A stretch of DNA of 64,000 nt from positions 50,368,694-50,432,693 of the forward strand of contig CM064669.1 in NCBI GenBank assembly GCA_032717465.1, in the 5' to 3' direction. The first letter of the stretch is position 1. Every line of letters begins with the position of its first letter. The notes under the pieces were generated by a model that saw only the letters and a program-made list of their open reading frames with translations, did no database searches and had not been told where the DNA came from. Positions 1 to 12,194 of this stretch are shown here, piece after piece. The DNA comes from Coenobita brevimanus. Its lineage: Eukaryota; Arthropoda; Malacostraca; Decapoda; Coenobitidae. A program made the position numbers and the translations under genes.

Positions 1-859
1 ATCATTGGAATGAAGATGTTAAATCCTGGTACGGTACCGGTACGGCCTTATTCCGGGCAGGGAAGAACTCGCAACTGGGTGGAGTGGGACATTATGGGTC
101 AGCTGGAGCATACCGGGAGTGGTGTAGTAGTACCACACAGGTACTGGTACCTGTATTTTTATTTGTTTGTCAGATGTCACAAAAGGAGTTATTGTATGTG
201 GTACCTTATACTGGTAGTGTGTACAATGCAGTGATGATGTTTTTTTTTCCCATTTATTCCCTCTTTTAGGGAAAAAGACGTTTCCCCCACATAGAGGACT
301 TTTTTGTGTAGCATGTAGCACCTTGCAGCCGATGTCTTTCTTGATGTCAGCCAGTGGCCCTTAGGTGGGATTGAACACTTGTTTCCTCAGTTGACAGTGT
401 GTGTTATAAAAAGAAAAAATAATGCTAGTGTAAAAGTTATTCTCTTGGTAATATGAGTGGAAGGGTGAGGATTGGGAATGAGGAAATAGGGAGTAGCTAG
501 CTACCTTACTGTTTAGTAGGAAAATGGGTGTGAAAGAATGGAACAGGATTAGGGAGTTTTCATCAGAAAAGTGTGGAGAAAGAGCAGTGTTTTTTAGCAA
601 ATACTGGTACATACATTGAACACAAATGAATTCAGAGATTTAGGTGCTTGGCTGAGAAGGGAACATGAAAATGAGCAGAAGGCGGTCATTGGCTGCTTAT
701 GGTTGAAGAAGAGTTAATTATGCCAGATTATTTACTGTAAAGGATTATTAACACTTCTAGATAACTGCATTGGTTGCAAAAATAAGAATTAAATACCGAG
801 TACTGGTATAAATGGAAGCATGAAAGGTAGGTGGAACCAATATTATAAGAAAGAATAAA
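1..859. other. No gene recognised; degenerate intergenic sequence
   Basis: No open reading frame, splice pattern or RNA gene stands out. The first 60 bases contain overlapping GTAC palindromes (for example ggtacggtaccggtacgg). The rest is AT-rich unique-looking sequence, some of it purine-biased (420-720), and probably old repeat relic. Confidence 0.5.
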
Positions 860-1060
860 GTTAGTGAACCTGGAGAAATGGAAAATGTGAGTGCATTTAA
901 GTAGCCTAGGCCTACTTGAGTAGTGTGGTGAGTAAGAGTGGAAGTTTGGAAGGTGAAGTGCTTGAAAGGGTTCTGTGCAACAAGGAAGAAAGGTTTGCTG
1001 GTTCTTTGAGAGCACTGATAAGAAACAGGGAAGTGAGCATGGAAGTAAAAAAGCCGCTGT
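860..1060 (+). mobile_element. LINE family A fragment, left part (reverse transcriptase C-terminal region)
   Basis: Read with frameshifts, this gives the non-LTR reverse-transcriptase downstream region: a decayed 'FKYLGSVV..' segment, then 'RFAGSLRALIRNREVSMEV'. It aligns by eye with 59370-59520 (FKYLGSVI ... GSLKSVIQSRKMSME). It is the left half of a copy split by the SINE at 1061 and resumes at 1433. Stops and frameshifts make it non-functional. Confidence 0.7.
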
Positions 1061-1432
1061 ATGGGGGAGGCGGTGGCTGAATCGGTAGAGAGGCGGCCTG
1101 CAGTCCTAATGGACCCAGGATCGAATCCCGGCTGGGGCAGGGAACAGTTTAAGGATTTGAATCTCCTAAAAGCAGACTTTCCTGATCTACCAGATGACCC
1201 ACCAACATGTTGTAAAAACACCCCCGCAAATACCAATACACCAGTCCTGTATGAGACAGCCTTAGCATGTATTCAATATGGAAGGTGGGTGTTAGCGCCG
1301 AAATGGTGACATGTGGAGGTGTAGGAGGACTACTGGGCCTCGGAATGGGTCACTGTCCCGGAGAAATAGGCCCTGCAGCCTTTGCCCAGAGTCGGACACT
1401 AAAAAAAAAAAAAAAGAAAGAAAAAAAAAGAA
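1061..1432 (+). mobile_element. tRNA-derived SINE with A-rich tail, nested in LINE A
   Basis: An RNA polymerase III box A (TGGCTGAATCGG, 1074-1085) and box B (GGATCGAATCC, 1118-1128) are spaced as in tRNA genes. They are followed by a non-tRNA body and an A-rich tail (about 1400-1432). The head does not fold as a convincing tRNA, so this is a SINE rather than a tRNA gene. The body end (tgcccagagtcggacac) recurs at 12640-12660. The element interrupts LINE A between the 'EVKKPLY' and 'SIVILTLLYGSEAW' segments, so it inserted after LINE A. Confidence 0.75.
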
Positions 1433-1915
1433 AGTACAGTATTGTGATACTAACTCTACTGTATGGAAGTGAAGCTTGGACCTTGCTGGAAGCAAGTCAA
1501 GAGTGAGAGCAGTGGAAGTGAGTTACCAGTACTGTACCGTATTGGAGAGGAGCATGTGGAGTTACATTGAGAGAGAGACTGACAAATGAGGAAGCGAAGG
1601 AGCATTGTGGTGTTGATGTGAATGTAATAGAAAGCGTTTGGAAATACACTGAGGTGGTTTGGCCATGTGGAGAGGATGGAGAGTGAGAGACTAATGAGGA
1701 GAGTGTATGTGAGTGAGGTGGAGGGGGGAGAGGGAGGGGGAGGCCAAGGATGAGATGGAGGAATGGAGTGGAGATGTACAGTACCGTATATGAGAGAGAG
1801 GAGTGTGAGCTGGGAGCAGGGCAGTGAAATGGCTGGGGACCATGTGACATGGGGGCGATTTATTTGTGGCCACCCCTTGTGGGATTAAGGCGTCTGGCAA
1901 TAGATGGATAGATAG
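1433..1915 (+). mobile_element. LINE family A fragment, right part to the 3' end
   Basis: This continues the LINE interrupted by the SINE. It starts 'IVILTLLYGSEAWTLLEASQ' and runs through a frameshifted 'RWFGHVERME' box and a Gly/Arg-rich stretch. It ends at '..TGGCAATAG' followed by a short GATA-type tail. The same 3' end is shared by copies at 4455-4715 (minus), 32345-32640, 54500-54590, 59190-59960 and 60330-60560 (minus). A shared 3' terminus with variable 5' truncation is typical of target-primed LINEs. Confidence 0.75.
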
Positions 1916-1919
1916 GTGG

Positions 1920-3995
1920 AACCTGGTGAAGAATGAAATTGCTGAAAAGTACAGGTTGAAGTTAGGCAAGATGAAGAGAATTTGAGTGTGAAAGTACCCA
2001 AGTACTTGTACCTGATATGGGGAAAGATGTAGCTAGAGGAACTATGGAATGTTGTGAAGAAGGGCATTATAGATGCAGATGAATTAGTATGTGGTAGTAA
2101 GATAATGAAAAGAGGAAAGCAGCTATGTAATGCAAAATTAATACAGTATACTGGTAGTTATATTTGTAGCCATGAAAGAGGATTTGGAGGCATTGATGGA
2201 GACACTTCAAAGAGATGTAGCTACTTAGAGAAATGAAAATGAGAAATGATCACGAATGTAGGAGATTAAAACAATAAAATTGATGATATGGTAGCTAAAT
2301 GAATCCAGAAAGCAAGTTGATGACGAGTATGGATCATTGTAAAAATTATAGCTAAGAAATGGAAACTGCAGACTTGAATGTGAAGGGACAGGTAGGAGGT
2401 AAAGTTTGGAGTGTGGATGGTAATGTGCATGAAGGTGAGGATGATGTACAAGTTGAGTGATGGAGAGAATATTTTAGTTTTCTAGCAGTAGCTGATAAGA
2501 AAAAGGAGTAGTTACTTGATGGGGCATGAAAAAGTGGGTTAGAGGGGGTGGTAGTCCAGTGGGATAGAGACCAATTAGTAGGTGGGAAATGCTGGTACTG
2601 AAAACATTTTTAATAAGCAGAAGGTATCAGGAGCAGATGGCATAAGTGGAGAAATGTTGGAGTGTAGTGATGAGGCTATGAGCATAATGGTCAGAGTATG
2701 GAGCCTGCCATGGGATACAAGGGAAGGAGCCTATGGTACCAGGAGACTAAAGAAAGGTAGTACTTATCCAGTTGTACAAAGGAAAAGGTTCTAAGGAAGA
2801 GTGTAAGAATTAGAGAGGGATTAGTTTCTTGAACATACCAGGGAAGGTGTTTGGTAGGGTACTGTACATGTAGAGAGGGTGCATAGACCTGGCTCAACAG
2901 ATGATAAGATGAGGAACGGGGTGGCTTTAGAAAGGTTAGGGGATGTATAGATCAGATACTTACAGTGAGGACGATAGTTGATAAATACTGTACATTGGAG
3001 AAAATAAGAGGCTGCATTTATGGATATGGAGAAGGCTTATGATGGAGTGCATTAGGAGGAATGGACTATGATAGGCATCTGTGGTGTAGAAAGGAGTTTG
3101 TTGAGGGTAATAATATCCTTTTGTAGTACTTCATGTGTGAAGATGGGGAAGAAACTTAGTGGTCCTTCCAGCATTAACACCATACAGTACGGTAGGTTGT
3201 TCATTACAGCACCATATACCAGTATTGTCAGTATAGCTATATGGTACGGTATAGATGAAATACTTGGTACCATAGTTAATAACTTGACAGTGAGCACAGC
3301 AGTTAGCTATAGGAAGAAGACTGAAGTATTGGTAAAATGGTAATGAATGGACTCTGTTGCCTTGCCTGTATATTGATGATGCTGTTATGATGGCTGAAAA
3401 AGAGAGCCGTTTACAAAACTGCGGTAGTGAATGAGTTTGCTCAAGAAGATAATTTTAAGTACGTTAGAAAAAAAGTAAGCTAAGGGTATGTTGATGGAAA
3501 GATTACACAGTACGGTAATAGATTGTAATGTGCCTTACAGGGAAGAGTATGGCAGCTGTGAGAGGATTGCATGAAGGAGTTTTAGTGCCCAAATTGGCTA
3601 ACTTGTGGGCGTGAGACTTTCATTTGGCATGATAATGAAAATTCAGGAGAAAGAACAATGGAAATGGGATTATTGAGGAATATGTGTGCAGAATGGACAG
3701 GATAAGTAATGTGATTTGTAAAGGTTGCAGTGTAAGGAATTCTGTGGACACTAGAGTTGAAGAGAGTGTATTTAGCTTGTATGATCATGTGGCCAGAGAG
3801 CGGTTATAAACAGGGTGATGACATGAGTGTTTCTGAGTGAGTATGGAGGGAGGAGGCATAGTAGGGCAAGAAGAAGGTGGGTAAATATGGTAAATGAGTG
3901 TGTAGGTGAGCAAGTTATGGAGGTTTAAGTTGGGGAACTGATGAGAGATCAAGTTGGTAGGAAGAAATCTGTGTGGAAGAATGTAGTACTGGTAG
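1920..3995 (+). mobile_element. Decayed non-LTR retrotransposon (LINE family C), endonuclease-RT linker to RT
   Basis: Fragments occur in the expected order of a LINE ORF2. They are: the linker before RT (EKYRLKLGKMK, about 1945; NVVKKGIIDADELVCG, about 2050), the RT start (VSGADGISGEML, about 2613), a 'GISFLNIPGKVFGRVL' segment (about 2820), a motif A region (about 3000-3060, frameshifted), and the catalytic motif C as YIDDAVMMAE (about 3369). Many stops and frameshifts separate them, so this is a dead copy. Confidence 0.65.
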
Positions 3996-4004
3996 GCTAT
4001 AAGG

Positions 4005-4295
4005 TTTTAGCACCCCTGTTTTTACCTGGTGCAGTTTTTGTTAGACTGGCTCTCAACTGACAGATGATGTGATGTGTGTTAATGTGGGTGTTTATTCCTG
4101 AGGTGAAATCAGGATTCTGGGGGCATGAATAGTGAATGAATGAGAGTGTGGTTTGTTTAATTGAGCATACTATTGGCAGTTTTCCTCCCCCCCCTCCTTT
4201 TTTTTTTTTAGACTCGTACCTCACCCCATCCTTAGATGGGAAAAGAGGTTGGGATGATGGTGATGTGTGCCAGCCACTGATCGACTCATCACTGT
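4005..4295 (+). repeat. Dispersed repeat, probable LINE 3' tail (pairs with 25290-25560)
   Basis: It shares with 25290-25560 the blocks 'caggattctgggggc.tgaat', 'tgaatgagagtg' and 'aaaagaggttgggat.atggtg' in the same order and at similar spacing. Each copy follows decayed reverse-transcriptase sequence, so it may be a LINE 3' untranslated region ending in (GATG)n. Confidence 0.55.
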
Positions 4296-4454
4296 AGCTT
4301 AAGTAGGGCAATGGTTACTGCAGGTTGAAGGGCTTGTGAAAGGAATATCATCACTTTCTAAACTGCAGAGACGTTTAGCAAGACTAGAAGCTAGTATTTT
4401 CTGCTTTAAGCTGTTTTTCTGAAAGTGGGTACTGGTGTTTACAGCATTATGCCT

Positions 4455-4715
4455 AATTCTGTATCTATCTATTGCCAGACGCCTCAATCCCGTTTGGGGT
4501 GGCCACAAACAAATCGCCTCCAAGTCGCCCTGTCCCCTGCCATTTCACTGCCCTGCTCCCAACTCACATCCCCCTCTCTCATATACCTCTCCACCCCATC
4601 CCTCCATCTCATCCTCGGCCTCCCCCTCCCTCTTCCCCCCTCCACCTCACTCACATACACTCTGTTCGTCAGTCTTTCACCCTCCATCCTCTCCACATTC
4701 ATATTGGAAAGTTGT
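4455..4715 (-). mobile_element. LINE family A 3' fragment (minus)
   Basis: The minus strand reads 'MNVERMEGERLTNRVYVSEV' followed by EGGRGRGRPRMRWRDGVE and 'RYMREGDVSWEQGSEMAGD'. This is the 'WFGHVERM...GRGRPRMRW' C-terminal region of LINE A, ending at a (TATC)n tail at the low-coordinate side. One of the better-preserved copies, yet 5'-truncated to about 260 bp. Confidence 0.75.
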
Positions 4716-4839
4716 TTTTCATATCTAAATTAGTATTTCTTTTTTTTTTTTTTTGTTCCTTCACTACCCATGAGCCAGAATCCTGACCCACTTTTAACTT
4801 GGTAGGATCAGTCTGCTGAACATGAGGGGGAAAGTGTAG

Positions 4840-5690
4840 TTATGTAGTGTATTTAGGCAATAGAGAGGATGGAAAGCATTACAGAGCAAAATGAGATTAG
4901 TAGCTGAGAAATAGGGTGGGAAGGGAAGGATAGTGAGGTGTATAGATCAGATATACGGTATTGCAAAACACTGTACCGGGTATAGGATTGTGGATGTCAT
5001 ATTTATGGATTTGGAGAAGGCTTATGGTGGGGTGGATTGTGAAGATTTATCAAGGGTGCTGGGCATTTTTATGACTTACACAGTACCGTACAAGGGAGTT
5101 GTTGTGGGCTGCAGCTTTGAGCGTACAGGTACCGTGTATTGTGTACACCCTATAAAAAAAAGAATCGGGACCCCACGAGCTGATGCGTCTCGCAATGACC
5201 ACTGATACGCACCAGAACTCAGTTGGGGCTTCAAATTCCTTCGTGCGGTGTGGCATATTTTATCGTGCAGTAAGGGTCCCGATTCTTTTTTTTATAGGGT
5301 GTACATGAACAGCTGCAACGTGTGGTGTATGGTATAGCACAGGGCTTAACTGAGGATTCTGTAGCTACCGGTACTTCACAGAAGGGGATGGGGCCTAGGC
5401 AGTTGAGAAATATTGGTGATATGGTACCGTATAGCCTATAAGGAGAAATTGAAGTGGTTTGGGCATGTAGACACCGTGAAGGATAAAAAATGGATGAAGG
5501 TATCAGTGTGTGTGAAAATGGAGGGTACAGCACCAATTCATGAAGTAAACCTAACGAAGTCTTGGTATGATGTCCTACAACGTGACCTCAGATTGAAGAG
5601 AGGTGCTCCCTAAGGCCATGTAGCTTTGAAGGCTGCCACCAGGTTAACAAGGCTGGCAATTGCATGAACTTACAATCTTTCCAAACAAAA
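4840..5690 (+). mobile_element. LINE RT fragment interrupted by a MITE
   Basis: Positions 4933-5085 read 'RCIDQIYGIAKHC' then 'VIFMDLEKAYGGVDCEDLSR', which is reverse-transcriptase motif A (FxDLxKAYDGVD) with its first aspartate intact. The sequence stops at a MITE (5146-5301) and resumes with RT-like residues. A 3' part (5413-5690) reads 'KLKWFGHV' and ends with 'gctgccaccaggttaacaag', related to the family B LINE 3' end at 23215-23290. It may combine two fragments. Confidence 0.6.
5146..5301. mobile_element. 156-bp MITE with 28-bp perfect terminal inverted repeats and TA duplication
   Basis: The element begins CACCCTATAAAAAAAAGAAT and ends with its exact reverse complement. The inverted repeat is 28 bp with no mismatch, including an A8/T8 run on both sides. 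It is flanked by TA at 5144-5145 and 5302-5303, the target site of Tc1/mariner-type elements. There is no coding capacity. Identical termini suggest a younger insertion than the decayed LINE around it. Confidence 0.85.
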
Positions 5691-5955
5691 TAAATGAAAC
5701 AAGTAAAATCATTGCAGGCTATGGGGGCTGAAATAGTAGTAAGTTCATTGAGGGTAGCAGTGGATGTGTGAAGGTGGGGGAAAGGTTTAGGTTAATGATA
5801 TGGGATCTGAAGCATCATAATTGCGAGGTTTAATGGAGGGGTATGTCATGTCACCCCAGCTGTGGGCTATACGGTATGTTCGGTATGTATTATGTTCTTG
5901 CGTGTATGATACTGTAGTGACTGACTTGTTTAATACGAGTATGTAATTACAAAGT

Positions 5956-5957
<2 letters not shown>

Positions 5958-6038
<81 letters not shown>
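5958..6038. repeat. (AC)n microsatellite, about 40 units
   Basis: Uninterrupted AC dinucleotides. Confidence 0.98.
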
Positions 6039-6042
<4 letters not shown>

Positions 6043-6128
6043 ATATTGAGTAAGAGGCACATGGGAGGAGGACAGGCTGACTCAGTAGGGTGGAGCAATG
6101 AGAAGTATGGAGCGAGGAAGGTGAGTGG

Positions 6129-6131
<3 letters not shown>

Positions 6132-6171
<40 letters not shown>
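6132..6171. repeat. (AG)n microsatellite, about 20 units
   Basis: Uninterrupted AG run at the start of a purine-rich kilobase. Confidence 0.98.
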
Positions 6172-6173
<2 letters not shown>

Positions 6174-6719
6174 GGGGAGGGGAAGGTGATCGGATGAGGA
6201 AGAAGAGGAGAGGTAGGGAGATGAGGATGGAGCAGGGAAGGGGGGAAGAGGAGGAGGTGATGAAAGGAGAGGGACGGCAATGATGATAGGTTGGGGAAGG
6301 AGACGTGGAAGGGGAGAAAGAGAAGTGAATTAATACTATAACAATTAAAAGGGAGTAATTAGGGGTTTAAGGAGAAAGAGAGGTGAAGGTGAATAGTGGA
6401 ATGGAGTTGGGGAGGACGGAGGGTGATGGTGTAGGGAAGAAGTGTTTGAGGGGGGGGAGGGTATAGGGAAGGAGGGAGGGAGATAGTGGAGAGTGTCGAG
6501 AGAGAGGTAACATGAGGAAGAGAGTAGGATAGGGCAGGGGAGAGTGGACAGGAGGGAGGAGGAAGAGGGATAGGCTGGTATAGGGAAGAAGAATTGGAAG
6601 GGGGTTGGGGAGAGTAGGGAGGGGGGGGGATGAGGAAGCGTAAGGCAGGAGAGTTGGGTGGAAGGAGGAGAGTGGAGAAGGATAGTCGACCGTAGGAAAT
6701 GTGTGGTATAGGTGCGTGG
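6172..6719. other. Purine-rich (GGA-type) low-complexity tract
   Basis: The + strand is almost entirely A and G, in degenerate ggag/gaga units. No gene is seen. It grades into the ~50-bp minisatellite at 6720. Confidence 0.8.
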
Positions 6720-6985
6720 CGTGGCGTAGGTTGGGGGAGAGAAGAGAGGAGGAGGAAGAGGGTGGGAAATGGCGTAGGTTAGGCGAGAGAAGAGAGAGGA
6801 GGAGGAAGAGGGCGGGAAATGGCGTAGGTTAGGGGAGAGAAGAGAGAGGAGGAGGAGGAGGAAGAGGGTGGGAAATGGCGTAGGTTAGGGGAGAGAAGAG
6901 AGAGGAGGCGGAAGAGGGTGGGAAATGGCGTAGGTTAGGGGAGGGAAGAGAGAGGAGAATTAGGAGGAAGAGGGTGGGAAATCGG
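6720..6985. repeat. Minisatellite, about 50-bp unit, about 5 copies
   Basis: The unit contains 'gggaaatggcgtaggttagg' followed by a ggagagaagagagaggaggaggaaga-type spacer. Copies start near 6722, 6766, 6817, 6871 and 6925, and differ mainly in the number of GGA triplets. Confidence 0.85.
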
Positions 6986-7262
6986 ATACTTACGGTAAGG
7001 GAAGTAGAAATGGAGAGGGCAGGGATAAGGAGGAGTGAAGGAATGTTGGTTGAAGTCAAGGAGATTGTTGATTTCATTAAGCTGTTTACTCATTCCAAAG
7101 TGACGACTTTTAGCTACATTTTTCTCAGAAGTGATAAGGGGGCTCACTGTGAATGGCAGCTACAGAATATAGGTAAATAGAGTACCGGAACCGTGTATCA
7201 AAAAAACAGAAGAAGAAAAAAAGGAGGGTTAGGTAGGACCTGTTGGAGGTAAGATCAAAAGG

Positions 7263-7345
7263 GAAACATTCCTCCTCCTCCTCCTCATCATCATCAACAA
7301 CATCATCGTCATCGTCATCGTCATCGTCATTATCATCGTTTGCCG
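7263..7345. repeat. (TCC)n-(TCA)n-(CGTCAT)n compound repeat
   Basis: TCC triplets pass into TCA, then into a hexamer cgtcat repeated about four times. Confidence 0.9.
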
Positions 7346-7800
7346 AGTTTTACTACATTATCGTCATATTAACCCATTTGCTTATTATTTCAGAGAGGTG
7401 AACATGATCAAATAGTTTAGAGACAGGAAAACACCAAATGAGGAGAAGTCATGAAAAGAGGTGGCTACAGATTTAGTGCGTTGACTGCAGGCTATTTACT
7501 CATTATTCAAACATTCGAAATTAACTGCTCCGTATGCCGTTCTTTAGCTTCAGACAAACAGACGGAGAGGCAGAAAGAGGAGATAAAAGATAAGGTAGGG
7601 AAGGAGAAACGGAGTGTAGGAGGGAGAGGAGGAGGAAGATTGAAGGAATATGGCGGAGGAGGAAGGAGCAGAAGGAGGAAGAGGGAACAGGTTAAAAATG
7701 GCGAAAAACACATTATGGATGGTAAAATAAAAAAAGATAAATACAAATAATATTAAAGAGCGTGTGAGGAAAAGATTAAGGAGAAACTAAAGAGGTTCAG
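7346..7800. other. No gene recognised
   Basis: A unique-looking stretch (7346-7560) is followed by purine-rich sequence (7560-7800). The open frame at 7451-7750 is a lysine/arginine/glycine-rich translation of GGA repeats and is not supported as a gene. Confidence 0.5.
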
Positions 7801-7802
7801 TT

Positions 7803-7881
<79 letters not shown>

Positions 7882-7890
7882 GAGAGAGAA
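7803..7890. repeat. (GA)n microsatellite with two GGG interruptions
   Basis: GA dinucleotides interrupted at about 7828 and 7870. Confidence 0.97.
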
Positions 7891-8002
7891 TAGGTCGCTG
7901 AGTTGGAGGCATGAGGGGAGAGTGAATGAGTCATAAGTAGAGGGGGATGCCCATTGAGACACCTGATAGGACTGTGTGCATCTGTGTGCGTATACGAGTG
8001 GC

Positions 8003-8004
<2 letters not shown>

Positions 8005-8057
<53 letters not shown>
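8005..8057. repeat. (TG)n microsatellite
   Basis: About 26 uninterrupted TG units. Confidence 0.97.
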
Positions 8058-8058
<1 letters not shown>

Positions 8059-8135
8059 AGCATACTGTATGAGTGCTTGTGATGACGTATGTGCATGTGG
8101 GGGGGAAGTGGATGTGAGCATGTGAGTGCCTGCGA

Positions 8136-8139
<4 letters not shown>

Positions 8140-8199
<60 letters not shown>
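8140..8199. repeat. (TG)n microsatellite
   Basis: About 30 uninterrupted TG units. Confidence 0.97.
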
Positions 8200-8201
<2 letters not shown>

Positions 8202-8343
8202 CTGAAGGCCTGTGTGCACTGACGAGGTACCGGGTACTTGATCATACAGTATACATGTTTCGAGGTCTAGTAAGTTCCTTTAGAAAAACTGCCGCTTCTT
8301 AAGTTATTAGAAACAAAAGACCCTTCCATTATTATATTTTCTA

Positions 8344-8930
<587 letters not shown>

Positions 8931-8949
8931 CTACTACTACTACTACTAC

Positions 8950-8987
<38 letters not shown>
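8931..8987. repeat. (CTA)n-(TTA)n trinucleotide repeat
   Basis: CTA triplets pass into about a dozen ATT/TTA triplets. Confidence 0.95.
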
Positions 8988-8989
<2 letters not shown>

Positions 8990-9114
8990 TGTAGTGTACC
9001 TGCGATTCTAGGTATTATAGTCATAGGTGTTTTAAGGAGACGTGGTGAGGGAAGGGCAGTGAGAGAAGAGGGGCATGTAGGGGGGTGAGGGAGGGGGGAT
9101 AGAGGGAGAGGGCG

Positions 9115-9116
<2 letters not shown>

Positions 9117-9181
<65 letters not shown>
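9117..9181. repeat. (GT)n microsatellite
   Basis: About 32 uninterrupted GT units. Confidence 0.97.
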
Positions 9182-9182
<1 letters not shown>

Positions 9183-9300
9183 AAGCGTCCAGTGTCCTTG
9201 GAGTGAGTGAGAGTGACGAAACTTGAAGGAAAATTAGAGAGAGAGAGAGAGAGAGAGCGTGTGTAAGTGTTAGAAGGGAGAGTAACCAACGCCCTGCCCC

Positions 9301-9428
<128 letters not shown>

Positions 9429-9505
9429 ACCTCTCCCTCATACACAGTCTCCCACATACACTCCTCTCTTTCCTTCCCACGCACGCACTTATCACATCCT
9501 GTTAC

Positions 9506-9510
<5 letters not shown>

Positions 9511-9573
<63 letters not shown>
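9511..9573. repeat. (TC)n microsatellite
   Basis: About 31 uninterrupted TC units. Confidence 0.97.
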
Positions 9574-9575
<2 letters not shown>

Positions 9576-9987
9576 GATCAATATTTCCGCAGATGGTTGG
9601 CAATAGTTTCCCTTCAGTTCCCCAAACCAGCATCGCCCTTAGCATAACATTTGATTTATTTATTTATATATTTATTTCTTTACTTACCGTTGCAGCTAAA
9701 TTACTTTCCTCTGCATTAGGGTGACCCATCTTACTGAAGGGGTTGCAAGCAGTCCTGTAGCTCCTAAAGAACAGTAGGCTATCAGTGTGACTTTTTGTTT
9801 GTTTTATTTCTGCTGCTGTTTTTTTGTTTTTGTTTTTTTTTGCTACGGGAGATTCGCTTTGGTTTATATTTATTTTGTTTTATTGTGTGTGTCGTTTCAG
9901 TAGGCGTTATGGTGACTGAATTTGTTCGTTTAGGGTACCGTATATACATCCATAGGCCTAATTACTTACTGGGGTGGCACACATAGG

Positions 9988-9988
<1 letters not shown>
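9574..9988. other. No gene recognised
   Basis: T-rich unique-looking sequence between microsatellites, with no supported coding or RNA feature. Confidence 0.5.

Positions 9989-10057
<69 letters not shown>
9989..10057. repeat. (CA)n microsatellite
   Basis: About 34 CA units leading into a degenerate CCCACA tract. Confidence 0.97.
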
Positions 10058-10060
<3 letters not shown>

Positions 10061-10600
10061 CATGCACACCCACAGTCATCCCATTCTGCACGCCCACACC
10101 CACACAAATACCGGTACCTAAACCCACATTTACATATCCACCCAGTCCTACACCCACACACACTTCTACACCTTCATCCACACCCACTCCTACTCCTTAC
10201 AAGCATACCCACATCCACACCAACGTCCATCTCCACATCCACACCCACACTTGTCATTCACACCCACCCACACGGCAACACCCCATCAGCTATTCACGCC
10301 CACACTCTTCTTTCACACACACACACCCACACAGCAACACTCCACCTATTCACACCCACTCTTCTCACTCCTTACACCCACACCCACTCCCACACACCCA
10401 TACCGGTACGTACACCCACTCCCATGCCAACCCCACCCACTTCCACCCACATGCACATTTACACTCACTCTTACAACCACTCCTTCCACCCACACCCACT
10501 CCTACACACACCTGTACCTACACCCACGCCTCACACCCACACCCAGACCGACCCCACCCACATCCACCCACTCTCTCACCCCCCTCCGCCTCTCCTTCCC
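10058..10600. repeat. Degenerate CACCCACA-type low-complexity array
   Basis: About 540 bp dominated by cacccac/cacccactcc words, likely expanded from the adjacent (CA)n. The long His/Pro/Thr reading frames here are artefacts of this composition. Confidence 0.85.
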
Positions 10601-10646
10601 CCTCCCCATCTCCCCAACCATCTTATATAAGTGAGGCAAGGAGGGA

Positions 10647-10650
<4 letters not shown>

Positions 10651-10713
<63 letters not shown>
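10651..10713. repeat. (GA)n microsatellite
   Basis: About 31 uninterrupted units. Confidence 0.97.
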
Positions 10714-10716
<3 letters not shown>

Positions 10717-10751
10717 AAGAGGAAAGGGTCGGAGAGCCAGACCAAATGAGG

Positions 10752-10754
<3 letters not shown>

Positions 10755-10818
<64 letters not shown>
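10755..10818. repeat. (TG)n-(AG)n compound microsatellite
   Basis: About 14 TG units pass directly into about 17 AG units. A smaller TG/AG copy of the same design lies at 10880-10927, with a duplicated 'tctgacgtcat' word between them. Confidence 0.95.
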
Positions 10819-10820
<2 letters not shown>

Positions 10821-11129
10821 CTGACGTCATGGGAACCTCACTCTGACGTCATCCTTTCCACGTCATTCCAGACTCGAGAGTGTGTGTGTGTGTGTGTGTA
10901 TGTGTGTGTGTGTGAGAGAGAGAGAGATTATTAGTTTCGTTTCTCTTACTATCTCGGACGATTTTATTCAGCTGCAGGGGGACTATTTATATATCCACCT
11001 CCCAGGCTGAGGGAAATCGTCTGTCTGCAGGTAATAGAGATAGCATTAATGAAGACGCTATCGTGCTGAAGGGGTTTAATTGGGGGTCCATATATACACC
11101 CACCTATACAGACCATGGGTACACGCATG

Positions 11130-11244
<115 letters not shown>

Positions 11245-11323
11245 TCGCTGCCTTCTCTCAGCTCTCACTATTCTCACACACTCCTTTTTCTCGTCTCCCT
11301 CCGCATTCCTTCCTCCTACGATT

Positions 11324-11355
<32 letters not shown>

Positions 11356-11427
11356 CATCGAAACAAGCAAGATAAGAAGTTTCCTCCTTCCCTCCCTTCA
11401 GCTTGTCTCACTTCCCTCCCCTTTGAA

Positions 11428-11431
<4 letters not shown>

Positions 11432-11477
<46 letters not shown>
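11432..11477. repeat. (GA)n microsatellite
   Basis: About 23 units. Confidence 0.97.
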
Positions 11478-11480
<3 letters not shown>

Positions 11481-11534
11481 CTTGGATTTGACCTTTGCCC
11501 TGACCTTTCTGAAACCTGCAACTCAGCCTCTCTC

Positions 11535-11965
11535 GCCTACCAACATTTGCTACCAACATTCCGCCTCCGCCTACCAACATTTCTCTGCCAATTTTCTGCC
11601 TTCCCTACCAACATTTTCTACTAACATTCTGCCTTCCCCTTACCAACACTCCGCCTTCCCTACCAACATTTCTTTAGCTACCAACATTCCGCCTCCCATT
11701 ACCAGCATTTCTCCAGGTACCAACATTTTTCTGGCTACCAACATTCCACCTCCCCTACCAACAATTCTCTGGCCACCAACATTCCACCTCCCCTACCAAC
11801 ATTTTTCTGGCCACCAACATTTCTCTGGCTACCAACATTCCACCACCCCTACCAACATTTCTCTGGCCACCAACATTCCACCACCCCCACCAACATTTCT
11901 CTGGCCACCAACATTCCACCTCCCCTACCAACATTTCCACCTTCCCTACCAACATTTCGCCTCCC
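11535..11965. repeat. Minisatellite built on the word ctaccaacatt
   Basis: '(c/g)taccaacatt' recurs more than 20 times at 18-25 bp spacing, each followed by a variable tail (ctgccttcc, ccacctcccc, tctctggc). A higher-order unit of about 70 bp (ctggccaccaacattccacc) is visible at 11760-11930. The long open frame across it is an array artefact. Confidence 0.9.
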
Positions 11966-12194
11966 CCTTTGCACCTTATCAGAATTGACATTATCACCCT
12001 CGTCATCATCAACACACTTGCCAAACTATTACTATTTGCACCATCGCTCTTCATTACCACACCCTACCACTATCACCCCTTCCTGGTACCACAGCCTACC
12101 ACACCAGCACTACCACCTACCACTGCCACAAGTGCTGTCATCTTTACTACCATCTGCCACCAGTACTACCATCTTTGCCACCACCTACTACTGC

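Noticed and set aside
1068..1140. tRNA gene
   Set aside because: Box A and box B are present but the acceptor and anticodon stems do not fold convincingly, and the sequence continues into a SINE body with an A-rich tail.
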